The notes beneath the pieces were generated by a model, which saw only the letters and a program-made list of their open reading frames with translations, was not told the DNA's origin and did not search any database. A stretch of DNA of 64,000 bases from Brevibacterium sp. JSBI002 (GTDB taxonomy: Bacteria; Actinomycetota; Actinomycetes; Actinomycetales; Brevibacteriaceae), in the NCBI RefSeq assembly GCF_026013965.1, contig NZ_CP110341.1, positions 744,001-808,000 of the forward strand, given 5' to 3'. A program made the translations under genes and the position numbers. Positions 16,265 through 25,830 of this stretch are shown in pieces; position 1 is the first letter of the stretch; every line of letters begins with the position of its first letter.

Positions 16265-17878
16265 ATGGACGTCGACTCCGCACGGGAACCAGCGCCGGTT
16301 CCGGATCCGCTGACCGAGATCACTCGGTTCGGTGAGCTCCTGCGCGGTCTCGACCCAGGCGGTACCGAGGCGGAGACACTCGAGCGGATCACTGCGCTCG
16401 AAGAGCTCAGGTCTGCCGTCGTCGCCGCACAGTCGCGGGAGGCAGTGGCGTTCGAAGCGCTGCGCATCGAGCGGGACCGGCTGGGCAGGGTGCCCGCGCT
16501 CGACTGCGGAAATCGTGCCGGAGACGAGATCGGGCTGGCGAAGAAGGTCTCGCCCGGATCGGGGCGGAAGTTCCTCAGCACCGCCCGCTCGATCGTCATC
16601 TGCATGCCCAATACCTTCAAAGCCCTGGCCAAGGGGGAGATCTCCGACGACAAGGCGCGCATCATGGTTGATGAGACCGCGGTCCTTGCCGCCGCCGATC
16701 GGCGCAAGGTGGACACGCGGATGAAGCGCAGTCTGGAACCGAGCGGGCTGCGCAGCCTGCGGGCCGAAGTGCGTGCGCTCAGTGCGGAGATGGACGCCGA
16801 GGCGGCCGCGAAGCGGGCAGCGAAAGCTGAGTCCAATCGTCGTGTGAATCTGACTGTGATCGATGACGGGATGGCCAGGATCTCTGCGATCCTGCCGCTG
16901 ACTCAGGCCGTCGCCGCCTATGAGAGTCTCCGGGCCGGCGCCGAGTCGATCACTGCCGCCGGAGACGCGGGCGGGCGGACTCGCCAGCAGGTGCTCGCCG
17001 ACACCTTCGTCGAACGGTTGAGCGGCCAAACGAGTGCGACGGCGGTGCCCGCGGAGATCCATGTGCTCGTCGAGGCCGAATCCCTGCTCTCGGACGGGCT
17101 CGTACCGGCCTGGCTGCCCGGATTCGGGCCGCTGCCGGCGCAGACGGCACGGAAGTTCATCGCCGCGAACGAAGCAAAGATGTTCATCAGCCGGATCTTC
17201 ACTCGTCCCGACGACGGGCAGCTGGTGGGGATGGATGCGAAGAGTCGGGAATTCACCGGCCGACTGCGGCAGATGATCACCTTCCGCGACGATGTGTGCC
17301 GGACACCGTGGTGCGATGCGCCGATCCGGCATACCGATCATGCCGTTCCCGTCGCCGCTGGCGGAGCCACCACCTGGGAGAACGGTTCAGGGCTGTGTGC
17401 ATCCTGCAATTACGCGAAGGAACATCCCGGGTGGAAGCACCTCGCCACACCGGACGGGCTGCGCGTCACCACGCCGAGCGGACGATCGTACGAGGTGACC
17501 ACGCCCGCAGTGGTCCGCCGCATGCGGTTCCCGCGTCCTGAAGCGGTGTCCGAACCGGGTGGTTCGCCGCCGGGGCCGGATTGGCGGCAGACCTTCTCCC
17601 GTTTCCTTGAACCGGATAGAGATGAGGTCAGGAGAGTGGCCGAAGAAGTCGACGCAGACGAACCGCACGAGGCGGCTCAGCCGAACCAGCCGATCGAGTA
17701 TCAGACGATCGAACCGAAGTGCGTGCTGTCCGAGCAGCTGCCACCGCGGTATTGCACTCGTGCCGAGAAGTTCGCCGCCTGGCGCAGCCGCAATGCGCAC
17801 CGGCGACCGAGCGCGAAGGACTGCAACGGCAGCCCGGTCGAAAGTCAATTGGTTCGGATGGTGTTCGGGCCCGACTGA
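16265..17878 (+). CDS. DUF222 / HNH endonuclease family protein
   Basis: 537 residues. A DUF222 region (about 30-330) precedes a C-terminal HNH domain (about 340-400). The HNH domain has paired cysteines in CRTPWCDAPI, the HTDHAVPVAAGG catalytic segment, a conserved Asn in WENGSGLC and a further CASC pair, so it has both zinc-binding and nuclease residues. These actinobacterial multicopy proteins (13E12-like) have no settled function. The upstream PafBC-type promoter supports a role linked to DNA damage. The Arg/Glu-rich tail is not recognised. Confidence 0.88.
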   Translation: MDVDSAREPAPVPDPLTEITRFGELLRGLDPGGTEAETLERITALEELRSAVVAAQSREAVAFEALRIERDRLGRVPALDCGNRAGDEIGLAKKVSPGSGRKFLSTARSIVICMPNTFKALAKGEISDDKARIMVDETAVLAAADRRKVDTRMKRSLEPSGLRSLRAEVRALSAEMDAEAAAKRAAKAESNRRVNLTVIDDGMARISAILPLTQAVAAYESLRAGAESITAAGDAGGRTRQQVLADTFVERLSGQTSATAVPAEIHVLVEAESLLSDGLVPAWLPGFGPLPAQTARKFIAANEAKMFISRIFTRPDDGQLVGMDAKSREFTGRLRQMITFRDDVCRTPWCDAPIRHTDHAVPVAAGGATTWENGSGLCASCNYAKEHPGWKHLATPDGLRVTTPSGRSYEVTTPAVVRRMRFPRPEAVSEPGGSPPGPDWRQTFSRFLEPDRDEVRRVAEEVDADEPHEAAQPNQPIEYQTIEPKCVLSEQLPPRYCTRAEKFAAWRSRNAHRRPSAKDCNGSPVESQLVRMVFGPD

Positions 17879-17944
17879 GCCGCGTGTCGGATCTGGAACA
17901 TGGCGGGAACACCTGTCACATGGATACTGCAGAGAATCGTGGTT

Positions 17945-18514
17945 ATGGACAGGGCGGGTAAACACGACAGCACACCACTGACGACTGCGCGGGGGCGAAG
18001 TCTCAACCTCGTGGCGCGTGTGCTCCCCTTAGGGGCGGTGGCCTGTTGGGTGATCACGATCTTCGTGCCGGTCCTCGACAGCGGAAGTCCCGGATCGATG
18101 CAGATCCGCGTGACATCGCTCGGGTTCTCGCCGATCGACATGAACGACCTCGACGAGGTCTACCTCGTGCTCTGGATCGTCATCCTCACCGGTGCATTCA
18201 CAGCCTGGCTGCTGTCCGCGTCGAGGTGGTGGTCGATCGCGGCCATTGTTCTGGGCACGGTGCTGGGACTGCGACTCCTGCAGATGGTCGCCGACCCGCC
18301 GATCATGATGTGGGACGGGCAGACGGCCAATGGCACGCCCACCGGCGGCATGGAAGTTGCCTATCCCGCGGCAGGGTTCGGCCTCTGGGTGCTCGGCAGT
18401 CTTCTGTTCTTCGCCGCCGGCATCTGTGGTCTGGTCGCCGCCGCCCAACAGGACCACCACCGTCGTGAACGGATCAAACGGTGCATGTCGAAGCGCCATG
18501 GTCCCGCCGCGTGA
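17945..18514 (+). CDS. Four-helix membrane protein, single copy of a repeat unit found three times in the next gene
   Basis: About 189 residues with four predicted membrane segments. Unit hallmarks are LVARVLPLGAVACWV, an extracytoplasmic TSLGFSPID stretch, then PIMMWDGQTANGTPTGGMEV and GFGLWVLG with AGICG at the end. The same motifs recur three times in the downstream protein. I do not recognise the family. The start is uncertain: ATG at 17900 would add 15 residues. It overlaps the next gene by 17 bp in a different frame, so they are probably translated together. Confidence 0.72.
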   Translation: MDRAGKHDSTPLTTARGRSLNLVARVLPLGAVACWVITIFVPVLDSGSPGSMQIRVTSLGFSPIDMNDLDEVYLVLWIVILTGAFTAWLLSASRWWSIAAIVLGTVLGLRLLQMVADPPIMMWDGQTANGTPTGGMEVAYPAAGFGLWVLGSLLFFAAGICGLVAAAQQDHHRRERIKRCMSKRHGPAA

Positions 18515-20099
18515 GAATCGGCCCGGCCGGCTGCTTCTGCGATTCGCCCAAGGGCTGTCACTGTCTGCGCTCTGCCTGTGGATCGTCATGCTCTGGGCGC
18601 CGGTGTTGGCCAGTCCTGAGGAGCCTGCCGAGGGTCCGCACCCGCCGCGCATCATCGTCACTGCTCTCGGCGGACCGCCGTTCGACTTCGAGGAGGCGCG
18701 GGGCTCGATGGTCCTGGTCGCCGTCGGCGTTCTCGTATGTGCGGCTGCTTCGCTCCTGATCACCGTCAGGTCTCGGCCCGATGCGCACCCGTGGCCGGAG
18801 GTCGTCGGGCGCCTGTGGTCGGTCGGAACTCTCGCTCTCGGTGCCTGTGCCATCCTCACGCTGGTCACGTTGCTCGCGGACATGCCGACGATCATGTGGG
18901 ACGCCGTCGATGACGAGGGCCAGCCGGTATTCGGAACCGTCATCGGCGAACCCGCGGTCGGCGCGATTCTGTGGGTCGTCGGCTGCCTGTGCCTGTTGGC
19001 GGCGGGAATCTGCGGCCTCCTCGGCGACGCCAGGCGGAGGAAAGCAGCACCCGCTCCCTGCGCAAACTCGAGAATCACCCCATGGCCCCGAGGGAACCGA
19101 ACGCACCGCCTCGCGCAACGGCTGCCGTGGGTCGCGTTGGCCTGCTGGGTGCTGATGATCTGGGTACCGCTTTTCGACAGCGGCGACCATGGTGATGATC
19201 GACTCACGGTGACATCGCTCGGACGGGTACCCTTCGATCTCGCCGACCTCACCCCGGAAATCATCCTGCCCTGGGTGGTCGTTCTCGTCTGCGCAACTAC
19301 CGCGAGACGGTTCGACACCTTCGCCCAATGGCCTCTTCTGTCGGTGGCAGCCGGAGTCGGCCTGTTCATCCAGCAGGCGACGATGGTCACCGATCTTCCG
19401 CGAGAGCGGGTGACCAGCACCGATACCGCTGGCGAAAAGCTCACTGCCTTCATCGTCGGGTATTCGTCAGAGGGCCACTATCTCTGGACGATCGGCTGCC
19501 TTGCACTCGTTGCCGCAGGCATCAGCGGACTCCTCAGCGATCGGCGGCGGATAGATCGGCAGATGCAGCGGCAGGCAAAGCGTCCGCCGGAAAAGATCAT
19601 TCGCCGACGCCAACGCAAACTGCAACAGCTGGCCCGGCTGCTGCCTTTCATCGCGGTCACCATGTGGATCGCCACGATCTTCATCCCCGTCGTCGACAGC
19701 TTCAACGGCGTCGGCCCTCGCATTCGATTGACCTCGCTGGAGGACTTGACGTTCGATGACGGCGGTGAAATGCTGCCGCCTTTCATTCTCCTCTGGGCGA
19801 TTGTGGTCGGCTTTGCCGCGCTCGGCCTCGGCTTCGCCGCTGACCAGTGGTGGAACGTGGCGGCCGTGCTCATCGCCGCGCTCATCGTCCTCATCTTCGT
19901 CGCCATCCTTCTCAACCCTCCGACGATTATGTGGGACGGTCAGCTGCCCGACGGCACGCCGATCGGGGGCATGGAAGTTGGACGGCCGTCCTTCGGCTTC
20001 GGACTGTGGCTCATCGGAGCAGCCTCACTCGCCGCGGCCGGTATCTGCGGATTCGCGGCAAATGCACAGCGCCCCCGACACACGGGCGAGGGCGCTTGA
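18498..20099 (+). CDS. Three-unit tandem-duplicated membrane protein
   Basis: 533 residues and about 12 membrane segments, built of three units homologous to the upstream protein. Each starts with a Leu/Ala-Arg-rich linker and LPxxAxxxWxxxIxxP, carries a TSL motif outside, an MV/LxDxPTIMWD-like segment in units 1 and 3 (degenerate in unit 2), and ends AAGICG/AAGISG. Basic Arg/Lys-rich loops join the units on the cytoplasmic side. Unit 3 is closest to the upstream single-unit protein (both keep IMWDGQ, GTP, GGMEV and GFGLW). The function is unknown. Confidence 0.72.
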   Translation: MVPPRENRPGRLLLRFAQGLSLSALCLWIVMLWAPVLASPEEPAEGPHPPRIIVTALGGPPFDFEEARGSMVLVAVGVLVCAAASLLITVRSRPDAHPWPEVVGRLWSVGTLALGACAILTLVTLLADMPTIMWDAVDDEGQPVFGTVIGEPAVGAILWVVGCLCLLAAGICGLLGDARRRKAAPAPCANSRITPWPRGNRTHRLAQRLPWVALACWVLMIWVPLFDSGDHGDDRLTVTSLGRVPFDLADLTPEIILPWVVVLVCATTARRFDTFAQWPLLSVAAGVGLFIQQATMVTDLPRERVTSTDTAGEKLTAFIVGYSSEGHYLWTIGCLALVAAGISGLLSDRRRIDRQMQRQAKRPPEKIIRRRQRKLQQLARLLPFIAVTMWIATIFIPVVDSFNGVGPRIRLTSLEDLTFDDGGEMLPPFILLWAIVVGFAALGLGFAADQWWNVAAVLIAALIVLIFVAILLNPPTIMWDGQLPDGTPIGGMEVGRPSFGFGLWLIGAASLAAAGICGFAANAQRPRHTGEGA

Positions 20100-20144
20100 G
20101 TCTCAGCGAACCGAAATTCGACTGAGGGCGGAAAGAGGGCTGTA

Positions 20145-22084
20145 TCACTTCACGGGTTCGAAGACCTTCGCGAAGTAGTCGCCGATCTCGGAGTGCGCAT
20201 CCAAGGGGAAGATTCCTGAGACGTACTGGTCGGGGCGGACCACGACGACGGCGCCGTCGCGGCTGATCTCACGGGCCTCGAAGATGTCCTCATCGGGCAG
20301 GGTCGCGTAGATCTTCTCCACGTATTCAAGATCGAAGGCGCCGATATGCGGACGGAAGACCGTCGGCACATCGGGGAAGGCGAACTCGTTGTGTTCCTGC
20401 TGGTAGATGACGCTGAGTTCGACGAGGGCGTCGAGGTCCTCACCGTCCCGGCGGTAGGCGACCAGGGGAGAGGCAGGATCCGATTCGAGCCACGCAGCCA
20501 GCGCCGCCACTTTCGACTCGCCGGCTGCGCCGTCGCCACTGGCGGAGCCGTCAACGACCGGAGCGGCACGATCGGCGAAGACGTAGACACGCCAGCGCCC
20601 GTCAGCGCGGGCTTCGTGCCCGAGATGAATGAAGTTCGCATCGCAGCTGCGCTTGACCCGAGCCGACTTGAACCGCTTGCCGATCGGGAATCCCGCGGCG
20701 AGCTCCTGATGAGTCGTCGGCGTCGTGATCATCGACTCCGTGTACTCGGTCATGAAGCCGGCGGGGAACTCTGCGGTCTTGACGTAGAAGTCCTCGAGGT
20801 ACGTCGACTCCGGCAGCTCTTCCTGCGGAGTCGCCATGAGCGTCGACCATTCCTTGTCGAAGTCGATGAGGTTCTTCGCCGCCACCTGACGTTCGGCAGA
20901 GTAGGTGCGCAGCAGCTCCGTCGACGATCGGCCGGAGATGACCTGACCGAGCTTCCACGCGATGTTGAACCCGTCCTGCATCGACACGTTCATTCCCTGT
21001 CCGGCCTTCGCCGAGTGGGTGTGGCAGGCATCGCCGGTGATGAACACGCGCGGGCACTGAGAGGCCGGATCGGTCTCGTCGGTGTCGTCGAAGGCATCCG
21101 TGAGCCGGTGCCCGACCTCGTAGACCGAATGCCAGGCCACCTTCTTCACATCGACGCTGTAGGGCGCGATGATTGCGTTGGCGCGGTCGATGATCTCGTC
21201 GATGCTCGTCGACCGCACCTTCCGTGCATCATCCTCGGGTACGACGCCGAGGTCGACGTACATCCGGAACAGGTGCCCGCCCTCGCGGGGGATGTGGAGA
21301 ATATTGCCGTTCTTCGACGAGATCGCGCACTTGGTGCGGATATCGGGGAAGTCCGAATTCGCGAGCACATCCATCACGCCCCAGGCGTGATTGGCCTGGT
21401 CACCGGACATCGTCCGTCCGATCGACGATCGGACCTTCGACCGGGCACCGTCGCAGCCGACGACGTAGCCGGCGCGGATGGTGCGTACCTCCCCGGCGCG
21501 CTCGCCGGCCGTGTAGCGGACGGTGACCGATACCGGATGGTCCTTCGCCGAGGCGCCGCGGCGTCCTGGTCGACCGCGAGGTCGACGAATTCGATCCCAT
21601 AGTCGGGTGTGATCTTGCCGGGGGACTGGGCGGCGAACTGGGCGAAGTAGTCGAGCACGCGTGCCTGGTTGACGATGAGGTGCGGGAATTCGCTGATGCC
21701 GTGCTCGTCATCCTTGGGCCGACCGGTGCGGATGATGTTCTCGGGGTTCTCCGGATCCGGATTCCAGAACGCCATCTCCGTGATGTGGTAGCCCTCGCGC
21801 ATGATCTCCTCGGCGAAGCCGAACGCCTGGAAGGTCTCGACCGAGCGGGCCTGAATGCCGTCGGCCTGACCGATGACCAGCCGCGAATCGCGCTTCTCGA
21901 TCATCCGCGTGTTCACGTCTGGGTACTGCGAGAGCTGGGCCGCCGCGATCATCCCCGCCGGACCGCTGCCGACGATGAGGACATCGACCTCATCGGGCAG
22001 ATCCTCTGCGCGATCGATTCCGTACCCAGCGGCCTCCTCGATCCGCGGGTCTGCGGACACATAGCCGTTCTGATGGAAATGCAT
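20145..22084 (-). pseudogene. FAD-dependent phenolic monooxygenase (3-hydroxybenzoate 4-monooxygenase-like), one-base frameshift
   Basis: About 645 residues if joined. The N-terminal part has the FAD motif VLIVGSGPAGMIAAAQL and runs in frame to about residue 174 (DLAVDQDAAA). The C-terminal part continues one frame over with SAKDHPVSVTVRY, then GYVVGCDGARSKVR and the second FAD motif FITGDACHTHSAKAGQGMN, ending in a thioredoxin-like phenol-hydroxylase domain. Restoring one base, for example a C in the CC run near 21560, rejoins it. The family hydroxylates phenolic acids using NAD(P)H. It follows an MHS transporter in an operon. GGAGG precedes the start. Confidence 0.85.
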
Positions 22085-22134
22085 GTCAACCTCCGGTTCT
22101 TGACACGTCGTCGTGATAATCGAATGCTATCAGT

Positions 22135-23532
22135 TCATATACGATCTGAGGTTTTCGGGGTGGCCGCCATCACGTCGTCGCTGATCACCTGCGGCGAACC
22201 GACCCCGATGATCGGGCTCATTGACTGCTCGTCCGCGTGGTCGGGTCCCAGCGGAATGCCGGTGCGGTCGCGCAGCAGCAGCGTCGCCGTGAGTGAGAGC
22301 ACGGCGACGATGCCCAGGTACACCGCCACCGAGGTGGTCGATCCCGTCGATGAGACGAGGGCCTTTGCGATCGTCGGAGCGAAGGCACCACCGAGGATCG
22401 ATCCGATCGCATAGGAGACTGAGACCCCGGAGAAGCGAACACTGGAGGGGAAGAGTTCGGCATACATCGCTGGCTGCTGACCGTAGGTGAGGCCGAGGCC
22501 GACAGTGAGGACGACGAGCCCGAGCAGGAGCATGCCCGCCGAACCCGTGTTGACCAGCGGGAACAGGCTGAAGATGCCGATGAGGAGCAGCGCCCACCCG
22601 AGGATGTAGGTGTTCCGGCGTCCGATCCTGTCCGAGACAGCTCCCGCGATGATCGTGAAGACCAGCCAGGACACCGCCGAGGCGGCGACGGCCCAGAGCA
22701 CGGGACCGCGTTCGAGGCCGATGGGTCCGGTCGGATCTGTGGCGTAGTTCTGGATGTATCCGCCGGTGGTCATGTACCCGGCGGCGTTGTTGCCCATGAA
22801 CACGAGGGAGGCGAGGATGACGAGCAGCCAATGGCTCTTGATGAGCTTGCCCAGCGGGTTCGTGACCTGTTCCTTGCGCTCGGCGATCTCGTGGAAGACG
22901 GTGGATTCCTCGACTCCGCGGCGGATCCAGTAGCCGCCGAAGACGAGCACGATCGAGAGGAAGAACGGCACCCGCCAGCCCCATTCGAGGAAGGCATCGC
23001 CCGGGGCGATCGAGGTCATCAGGGCGAGCACGCCCGAGGACAGCAGAAGGCCGATGGACACCCCGATCTGCGGGAAGGAACCGCGCAGTCCGCGTGACTT
23101 CTCATCAGCGTGTTCGACGGCGAGCAGAACGGCTCCGCCCCATTCTCCGCCGGCCGAGATTCCCTGGACGATGCGCAGTGTGATGAGCAGGATCGGAGCC
23201 AGGACGCCCGCGGTTTCGAAGGTCGGCAGGAAGCCGATGAGCGCGGTCGCGGCACCCATGGCCATGAGGGTGATGATGAGGACCACCCGGCGGCCGAGCT
23301 TGTCACCGAAATGTCCGGCGAGGAATGCGCCCAAAGGGCGGAAGAGGAAGCTGATCCCGACCGTCGCGAAGGCGACCATGGTCGAGAGCGTCGATCCGAG
23401 CGGGCCGAAGAAGAGCTCGTTGAAGATCAGCCCCGAGGCCGCCGCGTAGAGGAAATAGTCGTACCACTCGATGCTCGTGCCGACGATCGTCGCGAATGCC
23501 ACCCGGGTCTGAGTGTGCTTCTGTGCTGCCAT
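22135..23532 (-). CDS. MHS-family MFS transporter (probable aromatic/organic acid uptake)
   Basis: 465 residues and 12 predicted helices. The first helix has FATIVGTSIEWYDYFLY, the classic metabolite:H+ symporter (ShiA/KgtP-like) signature, followed by AGHFGDKLGRR and RIVQGISAGGEWGGAVLL. It lies upstream of and in the same direction as the monooxygenase, and divergent from the homoprotocatechuate operon, so it probably imports the phenolic acid fed into that pathway. I chose ATG at 23532 because it sits just before the first helix. Confidence 0.88.
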   Translation of the reverse strand: MAAQKHTQTRVAFATIVGTSIEWYDYFLYAAASGLIFNELFFGPLGSTLSTMVAFATVGISFLFRPLGAFLAGHFGDKLGRRVVLIITLMAMGAATALIGFLPTFETAGVLAPILLITLRIVQGISAGGEWGGAVLLAVEHADEKSRGLRGSFPQIGVSIGLLLSSGVLALMTSIAPGDAFLEWGWRVPFFLSIVLVFGGYWIRRGVEESTVFHEIAERKEQVTNPLGKLIKSHWLLVILASLVFMGNNAAGYMTTGGYIQNYATDPTGPIGLERGPVLWAVAASAVSWLVFTIIAGAVSDRIGRRNTYILGWALLLIGIFSLFPLVNTGSAGMLLLGLVVLTVGLGLTYGQQPAMYAELFPSSVRFSGVSVSYAIGSILGGAFAPTIAKALVSSTGSTTSVAVYLGIVAVLSLTATLLLRDRTGIPLGPDHADEQSMSPIIGVGSPQVISDDVMAATPKTSDRI

Positions 23533-23602
23533 GACTCCTGTGTCCTGTCGTGCGTCCCAACCACGTTCTCTGTGGCCTGGATTACTTGTTCTCGGGAACC
23601 GT

Positions 23603-23614
23603 ATCGTATACGAT
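23603..23614. promoter_or_regulatory. Palindromic operator ATCGTATACGAT, likely GntR target
   Basis: Perfect 12-bp palindrome in the 118-bp space between the MHS transporter and the ring-cleavage operon. It resembles FadR/FCD-type GntR operators (ATnGTATACnAT). The 11-mer TATACGATCTG overlapping it recurs at 22138-22148, just upstream of the monooxygenase start. The GntR gene at 25138 is the natural candidate to bind here. Confidence 0.6.
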
Positions 23615-23650
23615 CTGTGGTGAAGCCAATCGAAATGAGGTGTGAGATCG

Positions 23651-25141
23651 ATGTCGACTCCAGCAGGTGTTCCGACCCGTCCGGGCAAGATCATTGCCGT
23701 TCATGTGGCCTATGAGTCCCGTGCGGCACAACGAGGAAAGCGCCCCGCCCAGCCGTCGTACTTCCTCAAAGCGGCCAGCTCCGTCGCCGCCACCGGCCAG
23801 ACCATCGAACGCCCCGCCGGCACCTCGCTGCTCGCCTTCGAGGGTGAGGTCGCCATCGTCATCGGCGCCCCCGCCCGCAACGTCACCGAGGCCGATGCCT
23901 GGTCGTATGTGTCAGGCGTGACCGCGTCGAACGACTTCGGCCTCTACGACATGAAGAGCCCGGACAAGGGATCGAACGTGCGCTCGAAGAGCCGCGACGG
24001 ATACACCCCGCTGGGCCCTGAACTCATCCCTGCCGCCGAGGCGGCCCCCGACTCCCTGCGCCTGCGCACCTGGGTCAACGGCGAGCTCGTCCAGGACGAC
24101 GGCACGCGCGCCGATCAGCTCATCTTCACCCTCCCGCGCATCGTCGCGGACCTCAGCCAGCACCTCACCCTCGAGCCCGGCGACGTCATCCTCACCGGCA
24201 CCCCTGCCGGATCCTCCGTCGTCGCCCCCGGCGACACGGTCGAAGTCGAGGTCACGGCCGCCTCGGCGAACGGCGAGGAACTGAGCTCAGGACGACTGAC
24301 CACCACCGTCGTCGAAGGGTCCGGAGACTTCGACGGGAGCCTCGGCAGCCTGCCCGCGGTGAACGAAGCACTCACCGTCGACGCCTGGGGTTCACGCGAA
24401 GCCGCCGGACTCGCCCCGGAGGGCGATGCCGATGGCACTGCCGGTACGGCACTCGGCGATGACCTCATCGCCAAACTCACCGAGGCTCCGACCGCGGGCC
24501 TGTCGGCTCAGCTGCGGTCGCGCGGACTCAACAATGTCGTCATCGAAGGCGTAGCCCCGCTGAAGCCGGGCGCGAAGATCGTCGGCACCGCGAAGACGCT
24601 GCGCTTCGTGCCCAACCGCGAAGATCTGTTCAAATCCCACGGCGGCGGATTCAACGCCCAGAAGCAGGCCTTCGACTCGATCCGTCCTGGCGAGGTCGTC
24701 GTCATCGAGGCCCGCGGCGAATCCGGCTCGGGTACCCTCGGCGATATCCTTGCCCTGCGCGCGAAATCGCTCGGTGCCGCCGGCGTCGTCACCGACGGGG
24801 GAGTCCGCGACTCCGCCGAGGTAGCCGGGATCCTGCCCGTGTTCTCCACCGCGAAGCACCCCGCCGTGCTCGGGCGCAAGCACGTGCCGTGGGAATCGGA
24901 TGTGGCCGTGGCCTGCGGTAATGCCACCGTCCTGCCCGGCGACGTCATCGTCGCCGATGACGACGGAGCCATCGTCATCCCGCGCGACCTGGCCGAAGAG
25001 GTCGTCGACGCGGCACTGGCCAAGGAGATCGAGGACGGCTGGGTGGCCGAACAAGTCGCCGCCGGCAACCCGATCGACGGACTCTTCCCGCCGAAGGGCG
25101 AGTGGAAGACGAAGTTCGACGAGTGGAAGGCCTCCCGGTGA
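23651..25141 (+). CDS. FAH-family isomerase/decarboxylase fused to an RraA-like domain
   Basis: 496 residues with two domains. The fumarylacetoacetate hydrolase-like part (about 15-215) has GEVAIVIG, the NDFGLYDMK stretch and GDVILTGTPAGS. The RraA-like part (about 265-450) has GAAGVVTDGGVRDS and DGAIVIP. FAH-like HpaG decarboxylates and isomerises 5-oxopent-3-ene-1,2,5-tricarboxylate in the homoprotocatechuate pathway. RraA relatives are 4-hydroxy-2-oxoacid aldolases or oxaloacetate decarboxylases, so the fusion may channel successive steps. Its stop overlaps the GntR start by 3 bp (GTGA). Confidence 0.82.
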   Translation: MSTPAGVPTRPGKIIAVHVAYESRAAQRGKRPAQPSYFLKAASSVAATGQTIERPAGTSLLAFEGEVAIVIGAPARNVTEADAWSYVSGVTASNDFGLYDMKSPDKGSNVRSKSRDGYTPLGPELIPAAEAAPDSLRLRTWVNGELVQDDGTRADQLIFTLPRIVADLSQHLTLEPGDVILTGTPAGSSVVAPGDTVEVEVTAASANGEELSSGRLTTTVVEGSGDFDGSLGSLPAVNEALTVDAWGSREAAGLAPEGDADGTAGTALGDDLIAKLTEAPTAGLSAQLRSRGLNNVVIEGVAPLKPGAKIVGTAKTLRFVPNREDLFKSHGGGFNAQKQAFDSIRPGEVVVIEARGESGSGTLGDILALRAKSLGAAGVVTDGGVRDSAEVAGILPVFSTAKHPAVLGRKHVPWESDVAVACGNATVLPGDVIVADDDGAIVIPRDLAEEVVDAALAKEIEDGWVAEQVAAGNPIDGLFPPKGEWKTKFDEWKASR

Positions 25142-25830
25142 CTGCGACTGCGTCCCTGAGCAAGGCCGAGATCGCCTATCGGTGGATCCGCGAACGCGTC
25201 GCCGACCAGACATATCAGCCCGGCCACAAGCTCGTGCTCGCGCAGATCGCACTCGAGCTCGACACCTCCGTGGTGCCGGTGCGCGAGGCCATCCGCCGGC
25301 TGGAAGCCGACGGGCTTGTGACCTTCGAACGCAATGTCGGGGCGCGTGTGGCCATGGTCGATCAGGGCTCCTACACCCAGTCGATGGAAACGGTCGCGAT
25401 CCTCGAGGCCGCGGCCGTCGCCCAAGCCCAGAGCCGCCTCGGCGCCGATGATCTCGATGCCGCGGAGCGGATCAACGATCGGATGCGGGCGCTGCTCGAC
25501 GATTTCGAACCCGCCGAGTTCACCCGGCTCAACCACGAGTTCCACGAAACTCTCTACCGGCGCTGCCCGAACGAGCGGCTGTGCACCCTCGTCGAACTCG
25601 AATGGGACCGGCTCAACCACCTGCGGGATTCGACGTTCTCCTTCGTCCCCGAGCGGGCGCTGGAATCGGTGGAGGAGCACTCGCGCATCGTCGCCCTCAT
25701 CCGGGCCCGCGCCTCGGCGCAGGAGATCGAGAAAGCCGTGCGTGAGCACCGATCGGCCACTCTGCACAGCTTCCAGAACGCCCAGAACGCCCCAAACCTG
25801 ACCACTGATTCACGAAAGGACAAGTCATGA
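25138..25830 (+). CDS. GntR-family (FCD) transcriptional regulator of the homoprotocatechuate operon
   Basis: 230 residues. The winged helix (about 8-72, KLVLAQIALELDTSVVPVREAIRRLEADGLV) is of FadR type and is followed by an FCD helical domain with the metal-binding-type DDFEPAEFTRLNHEFHETLY segment. GTG overlaps the previous stop and GGAAGG lies 8 nt upstream. It sits inside the operon it probably regulates, with ATGA overlap into hpaE. The palindrome at 23603 is its likely operator. Whether it represses or activates cannot be read. Confidence 0.88.
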   Translation: MTATASLSKAEIAYRWIRERVADQTYQPGHKLVLAQIALELDTSVVPVREAIRRLEADGLVTFERNVGARVAMVDQGSYTQSMETVAILEAAAVAQAQSRLGADDLDAAERINDRMRALLDDFEPAEFTRLNHEFHETLYRRCPNERLCTLVELEWDRLNHLRDSTFSFVPERALESVEEHSRIVALIRARASAQEIEKAVREHRSATLHSFQNAQNAPNLTTDSRKDKS

